In this document: positions 21,809 to 29,783 of the stretch, in pieces
Layout: each line of letters starts with the position of its first letter
How positions within the stretch are numbered: the stretch's first letter is position 1
Position numbers and translations under genes: made by a program
Origin: Phytohabitans suffuscus
GTDB lineage: Bacteria; Actinomycetota; Actinomycetes; Mycobacteriales; Micromonosporaceae
Length of the DNA: 64,000 nt
Assembly: GCF_011764565.1 (NCBI RefSeq)
Contig: NZ_AP022871.1
Coordinates: 8,246,320-8,310,319, forward strand
Direction of reading: 5' to 3'
Notes under the pieces: generated by a model
What the model was told of the DNA's origin: nothing
The model's database searches: none
The model's input: the letters and a program-made list of their open reading frames with translations, nothing else

Positions 21809-22694
21809 GACTGTGCAGTTGCAGCAGCTCCGGTACTTCGTGGCCGTCGCCGATGAGCGCCACTTCACACGCGCCGCGACCCACCTCGGCGTCGCCCAGC
21901 CGACGCTGAGCAAGCAGATCCACAGCCTGGAGCGCGACATCGGCGCCCCGCTGCTCGACCGCGCCCGCGGCACCGTCACGCTCACCCCGGCCGGCGCCGC
22001 CCTGCTGCCGATCGCGCGGCGGGTCCTGGCCGACGTCGAGACCGCCCGCCGCGAGGTGCAGGAGCTGGTCGGGCTGCGCCGCGGCCGGGTGCGGCTCGGC
22101 GCCACGCCCAGCCTCTCCACCAGCCTCGTCGCGCGCGTGCTGCCCCGCTTCCGCGCCGCCCACCCCGGCATCGACCTGCACCTGGAGCAGGGCGGCTCGC
22201 AGGACCTGGTGCGCCACCTCACCGAGGGCGGCCTCGACCTCGCGCTGGTGATCGCGCCGCCGCACGGCATCGACCCGGCGCTGCGGGCCGACCCGATCCT
22301 GCGCGAGGACCTCGTCGTCGCCTCGGCCACACCCCTGCCGGCCTCCGCCGGCGGCGTGGCGATCGCGCGGCTGCGGGACCTGCCCCTGGTGATGTTCCGC
22401 AAGGGGTACGACCTGCGCGACGCCACCCTGGCCGCCTGCCACGCCGAGGGGTTCGAGCCGGCGTTCGCGGTCGAGGGCGGCGAGATGGACGCGGTGCTCA
22501 GCTTCGTGGCCGCCGGGCTGGGCGTGGCCGTGGTGCCGAGCATGGTGCTCGCCGGCCACCCCGCGCTGCACTCGGCGCCGCTCGCCCCGCCCGGCATCCA
22601 GCGCACGGTGGCGATCGCCGAGCGCCGGGGGTCCGCGCCCACCCACGCGGCCGCCGCGCTGCGCCGCGCGATCCTCGCGTACCTGCGAGACTGA
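21807..22694 (+). CDS. LysR-family transcriptional regulator, divergent from sdhCAB
   Basis: A 295-residue regulator: winged HTH at residues 4-64 (LRYFVAVADERHFTRAATHL...LSKQIHSLE) and a LysR substrate domain from about residue 90 to 290. It probably senses a small organic acid and controls the succinate dehydrogenase operon, judging from the divergent layout and the shared dyad. The next gene starts four bases after its stop, so the two are probably co-transcribed. Confidence 0.93.
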   Translation: MTVQLQQLRYFVAVADERHFTRAATHLGVAQPTLSKQIHSLERDIGAPLLDRARGTVTLTPAGAALLPIARRVLADVETARREVQELVGLRRGRVRLGATPSLSTSLVARVLPRFRAAHPGIDLHLEQGGSQDLVRHLTEGGLDLALVIAPPHGIDPALRADPILREDLVVASATPLPASAGGVAIARLRDLPLVMFRKGYDLRDATLAACHAEGFEPAFAVEGGEMDAVLSFVAAGLGVAVVPSMVLAGHPALHSAPLAPPGIQRTVAIAERRGSAPTHAAAALRRAILAYLRD

Positions 22695-22698
22695 GCGC

Positions 22699-23067
22699 GT
22701 GGACCACTCCGACGTGCTGCGCTGGGTCGACGCGTACGAGCGGGCGTGGCGTACGCCCGGCACCGACGGCCTCGGCGAGATCTTCGCCACCGGCGCGAGC
22801 TACCTGCAGGGCCCGTACGAGGAGCCGGTCGTCGGCCTGCCCGCGATCGCCGCGATGTGGGAGGCGGAGCGGGCCGGGCCCGACGAGGCGTTCGACCTGA
22901 GCCGCGAGGTGGTCGCCGTCGACGGCGACACGGCCGTGGTGCGGGTCGAGGTGCGGTACGGCCCGCCGCTGTCCGAGCGGTGGCGCGACATGTGGGTCCT
23001 GCGCTTCGCCGGCGACGGACGGTGCGCCTGGTTCGAGGAGTGGCCGATCGCGCCCGGCCACCACTGA
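22699..23067 (+). CDS. NTF2-like (SnoaL-type) small protein
   Basis: A 122-residue protein with the cone-shaped NTF2 fold suggested by WVDAYERAW, PYEEPVVGLPAIAAMWEAER and VAVDGDTAVVRVEVRYG, ending in strands with DMWVLRFAGDGRCAWFEEWP. Members are ketosteroid-isomerase-like enzymes or ligand-binding proteins; no catalytic set is clear here. The GTG 22699 start follows the LysR stop closely, so it probably shares that transcript. Confidence 0.75.
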   Translation: MDHSDVLRWVDAYERAWRTPGTDGLGEIFATGASYLQGPYEEPVVGLPAIAAMWEAERAGPDEAFDLSREVVAVDGDTAVVRVEVRYGPPLSERWRDMWVLRFAGDGRCAWFEEWPIAPGHH

Positions 23068-23130
23068 GGCGCCTCACCCCCCACAGGTGACTTTCAGTCA
23101 CTTTTCAGCCCGTGGCGCTACCGTCGCGGG

Positions 23131-23502
23131 ATGGACGAGAGCAGGGCCCAGCGGGTCATCGACGCGCTCCGCGACCGCGGCGTGCCGGCACACCTGGAGC
23201 GGGCGGGCGTCGCGCGGTACGGCGTACGGATCGCGCTGCGCGACGGGCGCCAGGCGCTGTGGGACACCGACGGCACCGCCGGCCTGGAGGCCCAGGTCAT
23301 GCGCGACGGCGTGCTGGTCGGCTTCGTGCCGCACATCGAGGGCTCGGAGAACTTCGACGAGCACCAGGTGGTCGACGTGATCGCCCGCACCGACTACGAC
23401 CAGCCGGTCGCGCGGCAGCGCGCCACCGCCCCGCCCGCGGCCGCCCCGCTCCCGCGCGAGGGCGGCTTCTTCCGCCGCTTCCGGCAGGGCTTCCGCGAGT
23501 AG
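23131..23502 (+). CDS. Conserved small protein of unknown function
   Basis: A 123-residue protein I do not recognise. It has an alpha/beta N-terminal part (RAQRVIDALRDRGVPAHLERAG, then strands YGVRIALRDGRQALWDTDG and LVGFVPHIEGSE) and a basic, aromatic tail GGFFRRFRQGFRE after a Pro/Ala linker; the tail might bind membrane or nucleic acid. TACCGT (23119-23124) six bases before the ATG indicates a leaderless start. The 276 bases after it hold nothing I can name. Confidence 0.6.
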   Translation: MDESRAQRVIDALRDRGVPAHLERAGVARYGVRIALRDGRQALWDTDGTAGLEAQVMRDGVLVGFVPHIEGSENFDEHQVVDVIARTDYDQPVARQRATAPPAAAPLPREGGFFRRFRQGFRE

Positions 23503-23778
23503 CGCGGCGAGCCCGCACCCTCTCCTGACCACCGCCCCACCTCCCGGCTGACCTCCGCCGGTCCACGCCCGCCCTCCGCGCGGGCGGTTCCCCGCCTCGA
23601 CGGGCCGTGTCGATCTCCGCGTGCCCGTACGCGCCGCCGACCGTGCGTGACGAGTGCCCACGACGCTGTTGCGGTCCACCGGGTGCCAGCGATGACCCAT
23701 AGAGCGGCCGGAACACCGGCGGTCCACAAGGGACCGGGAGCAGCGCCACGGGCACCGGAGATCGGAGAGAACACCCTC

Positions 23779-24384
23779 GTGATCCGCGTCATGGTCGTCG
23801 AGGAGCAGGGCCTGTCGCGCAGCGCCCTGCGCGCCGTGCTGTCGAACGAGAACGACCTGGAGGTGGTGGGCGAGATCGGCGACCCGGGGCGGATCCTGCG
23901 GCTCGCCGAGCGGGAACGGCCGGACGTCGTCGTCGTGGACGTCGACCTGACGGCCGCGGACACCCAGGACGTGCTGGTGCTGCTGCGGGAGCGGCTGCCG
24001 CGCGTGGCCCTGCTGGCGCTCAGCGGGCGCTGGACCGCGGACTCGCTGCGGCGGGCCCTGGCGGCCGGCGCGCTCGGGCTGGCCGGCACGGACGCGACGC
24101 CGGCCCAGTTCGCGCGGATCGTACGGTCGGTCGCCGCCGGCAACCGGGTGATCGACCCGGCGGCCGCGGCGGCGGTGCTCGACCCGGCGCCCAACCCGCT
24201 GACCACCCGGGAGCGGGAGATCCTGCGCGCGGCCGCGGAGGGCCTCCCGCCCAAGGAGATCGCCAGCCGCCTCTACCTGGCGCACGGCACCGTCCGCAAC
24301 CGGATGTCGGCGATCCTGCGCAAGACCGGCGCCCGCAACCGCGGCGAGGCGATCCGGCGCGCCCAGGAGAGGGGGTGGCTATGA
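23779..24384 (+). CDS. Orphan LuxR-family response regulator with degenerate receiver
   Basis: A 201-residue protein with a receiver domain and a LuxR HTH (LTTREREILRAAAEGLPPKEIASRL). The acceptor Asp is present (VVVVDVDLT) and the acidic pair is EE (VEEQ), but the conserved receiver Lys is missing: GALGLAGTDA stands where GxxGYLLK is usual. No kinase gene is near. It may therefore work without phosphorylation. GTG 23779 is preceded by GGAGAG. It overlaps the next, opposing gene by six bases at the stops. Confidence 0.85.
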   Translation: MIRVMVVEEQGLSRSALRAVLSNENDLEVVGEIGDPGRILRLAERERPDVVVVDVDLTAADTQDVLVLLRERLPRVALLALSGRWTADSLRRALAAGALGLAGTDATPAQFARIVRSVAAGNRVIDPAAAAAVLDPAPNPLTTREREILRAAAEGLPPKEIASRLYLAHGTVRNRMSAILRKTGARNRGEAIRRAQERGWL

Positions 24385-25248
24385 GGCGAGCCGGGCCAGC
24401 CCCGCCGCGACCGACTCGGCCAGCGGCGTCGTGGGGCGGCCGGCCAGGCGGCGCAGGTCGCCGGTCTCGATGAGCAGCCTGCCCTCGCGCAGCGACACGT
24501 CCGAGCCGGCGAGCACCCGCGCGTACACCTCGGGCAGCCCCGCCTCGACGAGCGCCGCCGCGTACTCCTCGGGCGGCAGGTCGCGGTAGACGACCGGGGT
24601 GCCGCTCTGCCGGGACACCTCGGCGGCCAGCTCGGTGAGGGTGAACGCCTGGTCGCCGCCGAGCTCGTACACCTTGCCGTCGTGCCCCTCGCCGGTCAGG
24701 ACGGCGGCCGCCGCGGCGGCGAAGTCGACGCGCGGCGCGGCCGAGACCCTGCCGTCGCCGGCCGAGCCGAGGATCGCGCCGTGCCGCAGGGCGGAGGCGA
24801 GGTTGTCGGTGTAGTTCTCCACGTACCAGCCGTTGCGCAGGAACGTGAACGGCACCCCGCTGCCCCGGATGACCTCCTCGGTGGCCTTGTGCTCCGGGGC
24901 GATCGGCAGGTCGGTGGTGTCCGCGTACGGCGCGCTGGTGTAGGCGATCAGCGACACGCCGGCCGCGGCCGCCGCCTCGACCGCGTTGGTGTGCTGCGCG
25001 ACGCGCACGCCGACCTCGCTGCCCGAGACCAGCAGCAGCCGGTCGACCCCGGCGAACGCCTCGGCGAGCGTCCCGGGCTTGTCGTAGTCGGCCTCGCGCA
25101 CCCGCACGCCCAGCGAGGCCAGGTCGGCGATCTTCTCCGGGCTGCGCGCGCCGGCGACGATCTCGCCGGCCGGCACACCCCGGTCGAGCAGGGCGCGGAC
25201 GGTCAGTCGGCCCAGCTGGCCACTGGCGGCGGTGACGGCAACGGTCAT
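24379..25248 (-). CDS. NmrA-type NAD(P)H:quinone oxidoreductase (QorB/YtfG-like)
   Basis: A 289-residue atypical short-chain dehydrogenase: VTAASGQLGRLTV (residues 5-17) binds NADP(H), with LIAYTSAPYADT and FLRNGWYVENY typical of the QorB/YtfG branch. It reduces quinones or acts as a redox sensor enzyme in the cytoplasm. It is divergent from an HxlR-type regulator, the same arrangement as qor2/qorR described in Corynebacterium. ATTAGT about 12 bases upstream of the ATG is a candidate -10. Confidence 0.85.
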   Translation of the reverse strand: MTVAVTAASGQLGRLTVRALLDRGVPAGEIVAGARSPEKIADLASLGVRVREADYDKPGTLAEAFAGVDRLLLVSGSEVGVRVAQHTNAVEAAAAAGVSLIAYTSAPYADTTDLPIAPEHKATEEVIRGSGVPFTFLRNGWYVENYTDNLASALRHGAILGSAGDGRVSAAPRVDFAAAAAAVLTGEGHDGKVYELGGDQAFTLTELAAEVSRQSGTPVVYRDLPPEEYAAALVEAGLPEVYARVLAGSDVSLREGRLLIETGDLRRLAGRPTTPLAESVAAGLARLAS

Positions 25249-25280
25249 GGCGGAGACCCCACTAATCTTCTCGAGAGAGT

Positions 25281-25306
25281 ACTAACCCAAAGAGAGCACT
25301 AACCCA
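25281..25306. promoter_or_regulatory. Direct repeats in the qorB-like/HxlR divergent promoter
   Basis: ACTAACCCA occurs at 25281-25289 and 25298-25306 (17-bp spacing), with GAGAG spacers; ACTAATC at 25261 is a weaker third copy. This is a likely binding region for the HxlR-type regulator. Confidence 0.5.
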
Positions 25307-25341
25307 GAGAGAGTACCCCAACGTCGGGTAGTCTGGTCGCC

Positions 25342-25784
25342 ATGCCGGAGGAGGACATGGCGGACCTGGTCGCGGACGTGTTCGCGCGCGCCTGCACCTC
25401 CCGCCACGTCCTGGAGAACGTCGCGGGCAAGTGGGGCATCCTCGCCCTCGCCGCGCTCCACGAGGGCAGCTACCGGTTCAACGCGCTGCGCCGGCGGGTC
25501 GACGGGATCAGCGAGAAGATGCTGGCCCAGACCCTGCAGGGGCTGGAGCGCGACGGCCTGGTGCGGCGCGACGTGCAGGCCACGATCCCGCCCCGCGTGG
25601 AGTACTCGCTGACCGGCGGCGGCGCTCGGGTCGCCGCCAAGCTGATCGAGCTGATCGAGCTGGTCGAGAGCGAGATGCCCGCCGTGTGCGAGGCGCAGGC
25701 GCGGTACGACGCGCGCCAGCGCCCCCCGACCAGCGCGCCAGCGCCCCCCGACCGGCGCGCCAGCGCCCCCGATCGGCGCGCTAG
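25342..25784 (+). CDS. HxlR-family (QorR-like) redox-sensing regulator, 3' end shifted in repeats
   Basis: About 145 residues. The winged HTH runs from VLENVAGKWGILALAAL to YSLTGGGARV. Cys18, just before the HTH (FARACTSRHV), matches the position of the redox cysteine in QorR-type HxlR proteins. TAGTCT (25329-25334) seven bases before the ATG indicates a leaderless message. The frame as given runs on through the whole antisense TetR gene; I place the stop at TAG 25782-25784, reached if one C is missing from a C-run in the tandem repeats near 25720-25780. It regulates the divergent oxidoreductase. Confidence 0.8.
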
Positions 25785-25795
25785 CGCCCCTCGAC
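25718..25795. repeat. 21-22 bp tandem repeats at the HxlR/TetR convergent stops
   Basis: Four units of the form GCGCGCCAGCGCCCCCCGAC run head to tail across both gene ends. The number of Cs per unit varies (6, 6, 5, 4), which makes this a likely place for the missing base in the HxlR frame. Confidence 0.85.
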
Positions 25796-26539
25796 CAGCA
25801 CCGCGATCCCGTCGAGCAGCCGGGCCAGGCCGAACTCGAACGCGCGCGCGGGGTCGAGCGCCGCCGCGAACTCCTCGCCCGCCGCGGCGCCCACCCGGGT
25901 CGCCACCGGGAAGCGGGCCGGGTCGTGGGCCTTCTCCAGCAGCGGCGACAGCTCGGCCCACCACTGCTCGTCGCTCACGCCGGTCTCGCGGGGCAGCGCC
26001 GCCGCGGCGAGCGCGCCCCGCACCGCGCCGTGCACGTAGTCGCCGACCATCGTCACGACCAGGTCCATCTCGACGTCGCTGAGGCCGACGCCCTCGACGG
26101 CGCGCAGCTCGTAGTCGTACCGGGCGATCAGGTTGGGGCCGAGCACCGGTCGGTTCGTCGCGACGTGCAGCAGCCACGGGTGGCGCAGGTAGAGCGCCCG
26201 CGACTCGCGCGCGACCAGCGCGAGCCGCCCCCGCCAGCCGCCTGGGACGTCCTGCGGCTTGGCGGTCTCGGCGCAGACCCGGTCGAGCATGAGGTCGAGC
26301 AGCTCCGCCTTGCCGGGCACATACGTATACAGCGACATGGCGGTCACGCCGAGCCGCTCGGCGACCCGGCGCATGGAGAGCGCGGCCAGCCCTTCCGCGT
26401 CGGCGATCGCGGTCGCCGCCTCGACGACCCGCTCGACGGACAGGCGCGGCCGGGGCCCGCGGCGGGCCCGCTCCGGGGCACCCCAGAGCAGCTCCATGAC
26501 CCGCTTCGGGTCGCCGCGGCCGCTGTACTCGGTGGTCAC
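25781..26539 (-). CDS. TetR-family regulator (TetR_C_1 type)
   Basis: A 252-residue regulator. The HTH is at about residues 33-80 (LSVERVVEAATAIADAEGLAALSM...LGVTAMSLYTYV), and the C-terminal all-alpha ligand domain resembles tetracycline-repressor types. The GTG 26539 start has TACGCT seven bases upstream (26547-26552 on the plus strand), indicating a leaderless message. No efflux pump is adjacent, so its target is unknown. Its stop shares bases with the HxlR gene end. Confidence 0.9.
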   Translation of the reverse strand: MTTEYSGRGDPKRVMELLWGAPERARRGPRPRLSVERVVEAATAIADAEGLAALSMRRVAERLGVTAMSLYTYVPGKAELLDLMLDRVCAETAKPQDVPGGWRGRLALVARESRALYLRHPWLLHVATNRPVLGPNLIARYDYELRAVEGVGLSDVEMDLVVTMVGDYVHGAVRGALAAAALPRETGVSDEQWWAELSPLLEKAHDPARFPVATRVGAAAGEEFAAALDPARAFEFGLARLLDGIAVLVEGR

Positions 26540-26672
26540 TTCGTACAGCGTAGAGCGGTGCGCCGGGGGCGGCCCGCGCGGACCACCGTGTCCCGCGCCA
26601 TACCCGCCGGGTCGTTCCACCGGGTGATTGACAGCACGCCCGCGCGGAGGACCCTGTGGGTGGGAGGCGGCC

Positions 26673-28223
26673 ATGGTCGGCAGATGTCTCGCGGTGCTGT
26701 TCGGCGCCACGCTCGCGGCGGCGGGCCTGGTGGTGGTCGCGCCGCCGGCCCAGGCGATCCCGCCGCCGCCGGGCTACCCGATCCGGGGCGTCGACGTCTC
26801 GTACTTCCAGGGGCCCTCGCTCGACTGGGCCGCGCTGGCCCGGGGCGGCGCGCGGTTCGCCTACATCCGGGCCAGCGAGCAGGACGGGCGCCCGGTGCCC
26901 AACAACAACCCCGACCCCTTCTTCGCCACCAACCGGGCCCGCGCCCGCGCCGGCGGCCTGTACACCGGGGCGTACCACCGCGCCCGCCCCGACCTGAGCG
27001 GCGGCCGGCAGCAGGCCGGGGTGCTGCTCGGCTTCGCGCCGTACACCGCGGACGGGCTCAGCCTGCCGCCGATGCTCGACATCGAGTGGCCCCGGGCCGA
27101 GTGGGGCCTGGACGACTGCTTCGACATGACGCCGGCCCAGCTCGTGGCCTGGGTGCGGGACTTCGTCGACGAGGTCGCGGTGCGCACCGGCCGCCAGGCC
27201 ATGGTCTACACGAACACCAACTGGTGGAACCCGTGCACCGGCGCCAGCACCGCCTTCGCGGCCAGCCCGCTCTTCGTCGCCAACTACTCGCAGAACCCGC
27301 CGCCGCTGCCCGCCGGCTGGACCTCGTTCGCCCTCTGGCAGCACGCCGCCGGCGCCCCGATCCCCGGTTCCGACTGGGCCTCGCCCGACCTCGACGTGTT
27401 CAACGGCGGCGACGCGGCGCTCGGCCAGCTCGCCGCCGGCCCCGCGACGAGCCTCCTGGCGACCGTCAACAACCGGTACGTCACCGCCGAGAACGCCGGC
27501 GCCGCCCCGCTGGTCGCCAACCGCGCCGCCATCGGCGCCTGGGAGCAGTTCGACCAGGTCGACGCGGGCGGGGGTTTCGTCGCGTTCCGCTCGCGGGTCA
27601 ACGGCCGGTACGTCACCGCGGAGAACGCCGGCGCCGCGCCGCTGGTCGCCAACCGGGTCGCGGTCGGCGCCTGGGAGAGGTTCCGGCCGGTCACGAACGC
27701 AGACGGTACGGTCAGCCTGCTCGCCAACGCCAACAACCGGTACGTGACGGCCGAGAACGCGGGCGCGGCGCCGCTGGTCGCCAACCGCACCGCGATCGGA
27801 GTGTGGGAGAAGTTCCGCGCCGTCCGGCCGCCGCCCCTGGTCAACCTGCTGGCCAACGCCAACCGCCGCTACGTCAGCGCCGCCGCGGGCGCCTCCGCGC
27901 TGGTCGCCAACGGCACCGTCGCCGGCACCTCCGAGCAGTTCGACCAGGTCGACGCGGGCGGGGGTTTCGTCGCGTTCCGCTCGCGGGTCAACGGCCGGTA
28001 CGTCACCGCGGAGAACGCCGGCGCCGCGCCGCTGGTCGCCAACCGCGTCGCGGTCGGCCCGTGGGAACGGTTCGCGGTCGTCACCAACGCCGACGGCACG
28101 GTGAGCCTGCGCGCCAACGCCAACAACCGGTACGTCTCCGCCGAGAACGCCGGCGCCGCCCCGCTCATCGCCAACCGCACCGCCATCGGCGCCTGGGAGA
28201 AGTTCTTCCGCCTGGTCACCTGA
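26673..28223 (+). CDS. Secreted GH25 lysozyme with two C-terminal trefoil (fascin-like) repeat domains
   Basis: A 516-residue secreted protein. After the signal peptide (cleavage near AQA-IP), residues 30-250 form a GH25 muramidase: GVDVSYFQG, FAYIRASEQ and the catalytic pair in MLDIEWP. Two domains of three ~43-residue repeats follow (NRYVTAENAGAAPLVANR, WEKF), like fascin/actin-crosslinking beta-trefoils, probably for cell-wall or sugar binding. GGGAGG precedes ATG 26673. A 113-bp stretch is identical at 27543-27655 and 27933-28045, one domain apart, so the domains were duplicated or homogenised recently. Confidence 0.88.
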   Translation: MVGRCLAVLFGATLAAAGLVVVAPPAQAIPPPPGYPIRGVDVSYFQGPSLDWAALARGGARFAYIRASEQDGRPVPNNNPDPFFATNRARARAGGLYTGAYHRARPDLSGGRQQAGVLLGFAPYTADGLSLPPMLDIEWPRAEWGLDDCFDMTPAQLVAWVRDFVDEVAVRTGRQAMVYTNTNWWNPCTGASTAFAASPLFVANYSQNPPPLPAGWTSFALWQHAAGAPIPGSDWASPDLDVFNGGDAALGQLAAGPATSLLATVNNRYVTAENAGAAPLVANRAAIGAWEQFDQVDAGGGFVAFRSRVNGRYVTAENAGAAPLVANRVAVGAWERFRPVTNADGTVSLLANANNRYVTAENAGAAPLVANRTAIGVWEKFRAVRPPPLVNLLANANRRYVSAAAGASALVANGTVAGTSEQFDQVDAGGGFVAFRSRVNGRYVTAENAGAAPLVANRVAVGPWERFAVVTNADGTVSLRANANNRYVSAENAGAAPLIANRTAIGAWEKFFRLVT

Positions 28224-29649
28224 GGCGCCCCGGGGCGGGGCGGTCAGCGGGCGGGGCGGTCAGCGGGCGGGGCGGGTCAGCGGGCGGCGCGGTGCAGGGG
28301 CGGGCGCGGTGGCCGCTCGCGCGGTGCCGGGCGCCCGCCGCCTCGGCGAGGATGGCGGCCAGGTCCTCGAAGCTGTCGCGGACCAGCCCCACCGTGACCC
28401 GGATGTGGTCGCCGCCCAGCGGGCGCACCTCGAACGGCGCGCCGGGCGCGGCGCCGATGCCGTGCGCGGCGAGGGTGACGAGCGCGACCTGCTGGTCGCG
28501 CACCGCGATCCACATGTTGATGCCGTCCGCGGCGGTCGCCTCCACCCCGTGCGCGGCCAGGGCGGCCAGGAGCAGGTCGCGGCGGCGGGCGTACTCGCGG
28601 CGGGCGGCGGCGACCGCGCGGACCGTCGCGGGGTCGGTCAGCAGGTCCAGCAGCACCGCCTGGAGCACCCGGCTGGACCAGCCGGGGCCGAGCAGGCGGC
28701 GGTCGGCGATCGCGGTGACCAGGGCGGCGGGGCCGCCCACGGCGGCCAGGCGCAGGTCGGGGCCGTGGCTCTTGGAGAAGCTGCGCACGTGCACCACCCG
28801 GTCGGGCAGGTGGGCGCCGAGGGAGACCGCCGGGGCGGTGGCGATGTCGCCGATGTGGTCGTCCTCCACGACGATGACCGACTCGTGGCCGGCGAGCAGG
28901 GCGGCGAGGTCGGCGGCGCGCTGCGGGGTCGTCGAGACGCCGGTCGGGTTGTGCGCGCGGGGCTGCAGGAAGACGGCCGTGGGGGACTGCTCCAGGGCGG
29001 CGGCCAGCGCGGACGGCTCGACGCCGGCGGCGTCCATCGAGACCGGCACCGGCACCGCGCCGACCGACTCCAGCAGGTCGAGCAGCGGCGGGAAGGTCGG
29101 GTTCTCCACCACCACGTGCGCGCCGAACCGCACCGACGCGCCCACCAGGCGGTCGAGGGCGTCCAGCGCCCCGTCGACCACGGTGACCTGCTGGGGCGGG
29201 TACGGCCAGCGCTCGCGCAGCACCACCTCCAGGCGGGGCAGGACGGGGTCCTCCAGGTACGAGGTGGTGAGCCGGGTGTCGCCGATGCGCCGCAGCGCGG
29301 GCGCCAGGTCGGGCAGCAGGTCGTGGTCGGGCACGCCGGTGGAGAAGTCGTGCGGCAGCGTCGACGGGTTGGCGACGAGGCGGGAGAAGCGCATCTTCTG
29401 CCTCGGCCGGGTGGGCGTCAGCACGAACGTGCCCGAGCGCCCCCGCGTCTGGATCGCCCCCGCGCTGGCCAGGGAGCGCCACGCCTCGCTGACCGTCGTC
29501 GGGCTGATGCCCAGCGCCTGCGCGACCGAGCGCACGGTCGGCAGCCGGGTGCCGGCGGGAAGCTCGCCGGTGTGTACGAGGCGGCTCACCGCGGCGGCGA
29601 TCCCGCGGGCGGTGCGGTCGTCGACCGCACCGGCGATGAGCTGGAGCAT
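28216..29649 (-). CDS. MocR-type regulator (GntR HTH fused to PLP aminotransferase fold)
   Basis: About 477 residues in the open frame. A GntR winged HTH lies at residues 5-75 (LPTVRSVAQALGISPTTVSEAWRSL). A class-I aminotransferase domain follows, with the PLP lysine in RSFSKSHGPDLR and FLQPRAHNPTG upstream. The last ~25 residues read through tandem repeats (28241-28287) and overlap the GH25 gene; one missing base would end the protein at TGA 28277-28279 instead, which I find more likely. TAGGAGT precedes ATG 29649. It faces the pyrimidine operon, which it probably regulates using PLP and an amine ligand. Confidence 0.85.
   Translation of the reverse strand: MLQLIAGAVDDRTARGIAAAVSRLVHTGELPAGTRLPTVRSVAQALGISPTTVSEAWRSLASAGAIQTRGRSGTFVLTPTRPRQKMRFSRLVANPSTLPHDFSTGVPDHDLLPDLAPALRRIGDTRLTTSYLEDPVLPRLEVVLRERWPYPPQQVTVVDGALDALDRLVGASVRFGAHVVVENPTFPPLLDLLESVGAVPVPVSMDAAGVEPSALAAALEQSPTAVFLQPRAHNPTGVSTTPQRAADLAALLAGHESVIVVEDDHIGDIATAPAVSLGAHLPDRVVHVRSFSKSHGPDLRLAAVGGPAALVTAIADRRLLGPGWSSRVLQAVLLDLLTDPATVRAVAAARREYARRRDLLLAALAAHGVEATAADGINMWIAVRDQQVALVTLAAHGIGAAPGAPFEVRPLGGDHIRVTVGLVRDSFEDLAAILAEAAGARHRASGHRARPCTAPPADPPRPLTAPPADRPAPGRLR
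28241..28287. repeat. 16-bp tandem repeats at the GH25/MocR convergent ends
   Basis: CGGTCAGCGGGCGGGG is repeated perfectly at 28241-28256 and 28257-28272, with a third, one-base-longer copy to 28287. Each unit offers a TGA stop to the minus strand. Confidence 0.9.
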
Positions 29650-29654
29650 GTTAC

Positions 29655-29727
29655 TCCTACGCAATATCCTGTAACAATCTCGCCATTGTCCGCCCGCACC
29701 TGTGTCACTAAAGTCCTACGCCATACC
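29655..29727. promoter_or_regulatory. Direct repeats TCCTACGCMATA in the MocR/pyrimidine operon divergent promoter
   Basis: TCCTACGCAATATC (29655-29668) and TCCTACGCCATACC (29714-29727) match in 12 of 14 positions, 59 bp apart. The first copy overlaps the MocR ribosome binding site. MocR proteins typically bind spaced direct repeats, so this is a good operator candidate. Confidence 0.55.
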
Positions 29728-29783
29728 ACCAAACAAAGACAAGACATGCTCAGAAAAGAGCAGAGCCGAGAGGGGACGACCCC

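Noticed and set aside
25785-26082. C-terminal extension of the HxlR regulator antisense to the TetR gene
   Set aside because: The extension is low-complexity Arg/Pro-rich sequence fully antisense to a conserved gene; a lost C in the repeats explains it.
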